This document shows positions 5,212 to 8,135 of a stretch of DNA of 8,135 nucleotides, one piece after another. How positions within the stretch are numbered: position 1 is the stretch's first letter; the number at the start of each line of letters is the position of its first letter. Source of the stretch: Roseburia sp. (lineage in GTDB: Bacteria > Bacillota_A > Clostridia > Lachnospirales > Lachnospiraceae); contig JAFYQA010000211.1 of NCBI GenBank assembly GCA_017547315.1, forward strand, positions 1 through 8,135, read 5' to 3'. A program made the position numbers and the translations under genes. The notes beneath the pieces were generated by a model that worked only from the letters and a program-made list of their open reading frames with translations, had not been told where the DNA came from and searched no databases.

Positions 5212-7434
5212 ATGACAAAACAGATTGAATTATTGGCACCAGCCGGTTCGTTTGAAATATTTAAAGCAGTGATCGCAGCGGGAGCAGACGCAGTATATGT
5301 AGGTGGGAATGCTTTTGGTGCAAGAGCTTATGCGAACAATTTTTCAGAAGAAGAATTGTTAGAAGCGATTGATTATGCACATTTGCATCATCGTAAGTTG
5401 TATTTAACTGTAAATACATTATTCAAAGAGAACGAGTTAACAGAACAGCTTTATCCTTATTTACTGCCTTATTATAAACAGGGACTAGATGCGGTAATCG
5501 TACAGGATATAGGCGCTTTTCGTTTTATCAAGGAGCATTTCCCAGGATTAGAGATTCATACGAGTACACAGATGACAGTGACAAATCGCTACGGAGCAGA
5601 GATGATGAAATCTTTGGGTGCAACTCGAGTTGTAACAGCTAGAGAAATGTCATTTGCGGAAATAGAGGATATTTCTAAGAATGTAGATGTAGAGATTGAG
5701 AGTTTTGTACATGGAGCATTGTGCTATTGTTTTTCCGGACAGTGTCTGTTAAGCAGCGTGATTGGTGGCAGAAGCGGTAATCGTGGACGTTGTGCACAGC
5801 CATGTCGTCTTCCGTATGAAGCTTTTGATAGTGATATGAAAAAAACTGGTAATGCAAAAAAGCCTTATGTATTAAGTCCAAAGGATTTGTGTACTATTGA
5901 GATGATACCACAACTTGTAAATGCTGGTATTTATTCTTTCAAAATTGAAGGAAGAATGAAACAGGCAGAATATGCTGCAGGTGTCGTTTCTATATATCGT
6001 AAATATATCGATTTATATATGGAAAAAGGCGAAGAAGGTTATCGTGTATCTGACAAGGATTATCAGAAATTGTTGGATTTAGGTAACCGTAGTGGCTTTA
6101 CGGATGGCTATTATAACAGACACAATGGTGCAGATATGATTACTTTTGAGCAGCCAAGCCATAAAAAGGCCAATGAAGCGTTACAGGAGACAATTCGCCA
6201 GAAATATGTCAATACAGAAATAAAAGAAAAAATCAATGGAAACTTAATATTATCGAAAGATTTACCTGCTATACTATCCGTAATGTATGAGGATGTAGAA
6301 GTCGTTGTAAGTGGAGATATCGTACAACCCGCATTAAAACAACCTCTTTCACGAGATAAAATTGATGAAAATATGCGAAAAACAGGGAATACGCCATTTG
6401 AGTTTGCATCATTGTATATTGAAATGAACGATGATATTTTTATGCCGATGAAATCATTGAATCAATTAAGAAGAGATGCATTAGATGCACTTGAGGAGAA
6501 ACTTTTAGAGATGTATCGGAGAGATGATGGCGTAAAAGAAGCAGGGGATGAGTTCTGCGGCGAGAACAGAAGTGCTTATCGAAAAGATGCTTCTGATTTA
6601 CGAGCGGTTAGTATTACAGTCTCCATTGAAAATCAGGAACAATTACCACCACTATTAGAACGGAAAATGGTCGATTCTATTTATCTTGATAGTAGTTGTT
6701 ATAGCAGAAAAACACTAGTAGAAGATTTAGAATCAGATTGTTCATTGATTAAACAAGCAGGGAAAAAGGCATACTTTATTTTGCCAGCCGTTTTTCGAAA
6801 GCATACTTCTGATTTTTATAAAAATATCGCCAAGGATTTACAAAATTTACCATTAGATGGTTTTATGATAAAGAACTATGATGCACTTTGGTTTGTTAAG
6901 ACTTATCTGACGGAAAAAGCATTTATTATTGACCATAATTTATATACTTACAATAATAAGGCAGTGGAAGAGTTAGAGCATTTTGAACCATTACGTGTGA
7001 CGGCTCCATTAGAATTAAATAAAAAGGAACTGCTGCATCGCAATAATCAAAATAGTGAACTGATTATTTACGGTAAGCTTCCATTAATGACATCTGCTCA
7101 GTGTGTAAAACGAAGTACAAAAGGATGTAACAGAGTACCAGAAACATTCTATATAAAAGATAGATATAATGTGATTTTCCCTATTAAAAATAATTGTAAT
7201 GAGTGCTATAATATTATATATAATTCGCTTCCGCTCATCTTATTTGGGCAGGCAGAAGAACTAAAACGTATGCAGTTTGCTGCGTACCGTTTATCATTTA
7301 CTACTGAAGATGTGAAAGAAGTAGAGAAAGTACTAGATATTTGTACAGAAGTATTTATAGACGAAACCCAAAAAATAAGAGATATATATAGTGGCGAGTT
7401 TACTTATGGCCATTATAAAAGAGGAGTGGAATAA
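5212..7434 (+). CDS. U32-family protein with DUF3656, RlhA-like, probable RNA hydroxylation enzyme
   Basis: U32 proteins are named as peptidases, but characterised members are iron-sulfur proteins that hydroxylate RNA bases (RlhA on 23S rRNA, TrhP on tRNA) or ubiquinone precursors (UbiU/UbiV). The N-terminal barrel (1-310) opens with ELLAPAGSFEIFKAVIAAGADAVYVGG (from residue 6). It fully matches the U32 signature from Glu163 to Ser181 (E-x-F-x2-G-A-L-C-x4-G-x-C-x-L-S). Cys171, Cys178, Cys194 and Cys227 have nearly the spacing of the UbiU cluster ligands, and SFKIEGRMK is at 242-250. A DUF3656-like region covers about 380-430 (TGNTPFEF, LNQLRRDAL). The C-terminal half (about 465-740) looks like a second, degenerate U32 module with its own cysteines 631, 639, 662 and 665. 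At 740 residues it is longer than E. coli RlhA (about 650). The start is fixed by GGGAGG at 5201-5206. The exact substrate cannot be told from sequence, so no symbol is given; a peptidase role is possible but less likely. Confidence 0.88.
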   Translation: MTKQIELLAPAGSFEIFKAVIAAGADAVYVGGNAFGARAYANNFSEEELLEAIDYAHLHHRKLYLTVNTLFKENELTEQLYPYLLPYYKQGLDAVIVQDIGAFRFIKEHFPGLEIHTSTQMTVTNRYGAEMMKSLGATRVVTAREMSFAEIEDISKNVDVEIESFVHGALCYCFSGQCLLSSVIGGRSGNRGRCAQPCRLPYEAFDSDMKKTGNAKKPYVLSPKDLCTIEMIPQLVNAGIYSFKIEGRMKQAEYAAGVVSIYRKYIDLYMEKGEEGYRVSDKDYQKLLDLGNRSGFTDGYYNRHNGADMITFEQPSHKKANEALQETIRQKYVNTEIKEKINGNLILSKDLPAILSVMYEDVEVVVSGDIVQPALKQPLSRDKIDENMRKTGNTPFEFASLYIEMNDDIFMPMKSLNQLRRDALDALEEKLLEMYRRDDGVKEAGDEFCGENRSAYRKDASDLRAVSITVSIENQEQLPPLLERKMVDSIYLDSSCYSRKTLVEDLESDCSLIKQAGKKAYFILPAVFRKHTSDFYKNIAKDLQNLPLDGFMIKNYDALWFVKTYLTEKAFIIDHNLYTYNNKAVEELEHFEPLRVTAPLELNKKELLHRNNQNSELIIYGKLPLMTSAQCVKRSTKGCNRVPETFYIKDRYNVIFPIKNNCNECYNIIYNSLPLILFGQAEELKRMQFAAYRLSFTTEDVKEVEKVLDICTEVFIDETQKIRDIYSGEFTYGHYKRGVE

Positions 7435-7437
7435 CAT

Positions 7438-8135
7438 ATGTTAAACCTCATAATTGAAGTGTCCCAGTATTTAATAATTATATTATTTGGATTGTATACA
7501 GCACAGTGTTTTGTATCACAGATACCGGGACTTCGTGAGCAGACAAGGAATGGAATTTATCACTGGCAAAGGATACTGATTTATATCGTTCATATGGTTG
7601 CGTCCAATTTAATATACATAGTAACGGATGACTTGCGTATGGTTATTTTGTACGTTGCTCAATTTGCTTTGATTACGGTTATTCAGTGCTTTTTTCAGTT
7701 TTTCTATGAGAAAGCTTCACGCCTGCTTACCAACAACATGTGTATGTTGTTAGTCATTGGTTTTGTTATGTTAAGTCGCATTTCACCGGATAAAGCGATT
7801 AAGCAGACGGTAATTGTGGCAATTGCGTCTATGCTGGCGTTTATAGTTCCGCTATGTATTAGACGTGTAGGAATCGTGAGAAATCTCTATCCGGTATTTG
7901 CAGCTGGTGGCTTGGGCTGTCTTCTAGCGGTTTATATAGCAGGTGCTATTAGCTATGGTGCGAAATTATCTATTTCGATTGGTGGTGTTTCGTTTCAGCC
8001 GGCAGAATTTGTTAAAATATCATTTATCTTTTTTGTGGCCGGAATGTTATATAAGAATACCAGTTTTACAAGAGTATGTATTACCACTGTACTAGCTGCG
8101 GCACATGTGCTGATTTTAGTTATTTCTAAGGATTT
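7438..8135 (+). CDS. FtsW/RodA/SpoVE-family (SEDS) membrane protein, 3' end outside the window
   Basis: The frame stays open for 232 full codons to the right edge. SEDS proteins polymerise peptidoglycan glycan strands from lipid II in the cytoplasmic membrane, usually with a class B penicillin-binding protein. The recognisable part is GGVSFQPAEFVKISFIFFVAGML (starting at residue 182), matching the FtsW/RodA SFQPSEF-K motif. The last residues, Lys231-Asp232, fall where the family's K/Q-x-D-x-G motif begins. About eight hydrophobic segments are seen: 3-24, 45-63, 68-90, 102-115, 122-141, 150-171, 190-205 and 212-230. Six precede the SFQPAEF motif, more than in E. coli RodA, so the N-terminus is extended. 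The gene begins 3 bp after the U32 stop. Its ribosome site AGGAG (7422-7426) lies inside the U32 coding end, which implies coupled translation. FtsW, RodA and SpoVE cannot be told apart from this fragment. Confidence 0.87.
   Translation, partial: MLNLIIEVSQYLIIILFGLYTAQCFVSQIPGLREQTRNGIYHWQRILIYIVHMVASNLIYIVTDDLRMVILYVAQFALITVIQCFFQFFYEKASRLLTNNMCMLLVIGFVMLSRISPDKAIKQTVIVAIASMLAFIVPLCIRRVGIVRNLYPVFAAGGLGCLLAVYIAGAISYGAKLSISIGGVSFQPAEFVKISFIFFVAGMLYKNTSFTRVCITTVLAAAHVLILVISKD

Noticed and set aside
1..8135. Mobile element, defence system, phage or other transferred segment
   Set aside because: Every gene is a core housekeeping family, base composition looks even by eye, and no transposase, integrase, att-like repeats or tRNA gene was found.

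Overview
The window is an ordinary chromosomal housekeeping region of a low-GC Gram-positive anaerobe. It most likely comes from the Clostridia, family Lachnospiraceae. This is judged from AT-rich codon use, strong AGGAGG-type ribosome binding sites, a MiaB with a long N-terminal extension, and the gene order ruvA-ruvB-zapA-U32-SEDS. All genes lie on the + strand and are tightly packed. No RNA gene, mobile element, CRISPR array or sign of horizontal transfer was seen.

Layout: (1) proA (4-1269), the second enzyme of proline synthesis, begins at the left edge. (2) miaB (1303-2751), a radical-SAM tRNA methylthiotransferase, follows after 33 bp and probably shares its transcript. (3) A 103-bp gap holds a well-formed sigma-A-type promoter with a Gram-positive LexA (SOS) box between its -35 and -10 elements, driving ruvA (2855-3469) and ruvB (3556-4557), the Holliday-junction branch migration motor. 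(4) zapA (4639-5088), a cell-division protein, follows with a possible promoter of its own. A rho-independent terminator at 5134-5158 closes this unit. (5) A 740-residue U32-family protein (5212-7434) and an FtsW/RodA/SpoVE-type membrane protein (from 7438, cut by the right edge) are separated by 3 bp and look translationally coupled.

How the genes work together: ruvA and ruvB form one DNA-repair machine under likely SOS control. zapA and the SEDS protein belong to division and wall synthesis. miaB and probably the U32 protein modify tRNA or rRNA. So repair, division and RNA modification sit side by side, but nothing shows they form one functional system.

I did not find a convincing undescribed system. 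The items most worth a second look are the LexA box in the ruvAB promoter, the two-module structure of the U32 protein with two separate four-cysteine sets, the unusual N-terminal half of the SEDS protein, and several inverted repeats around the zapA-U32 boundary.
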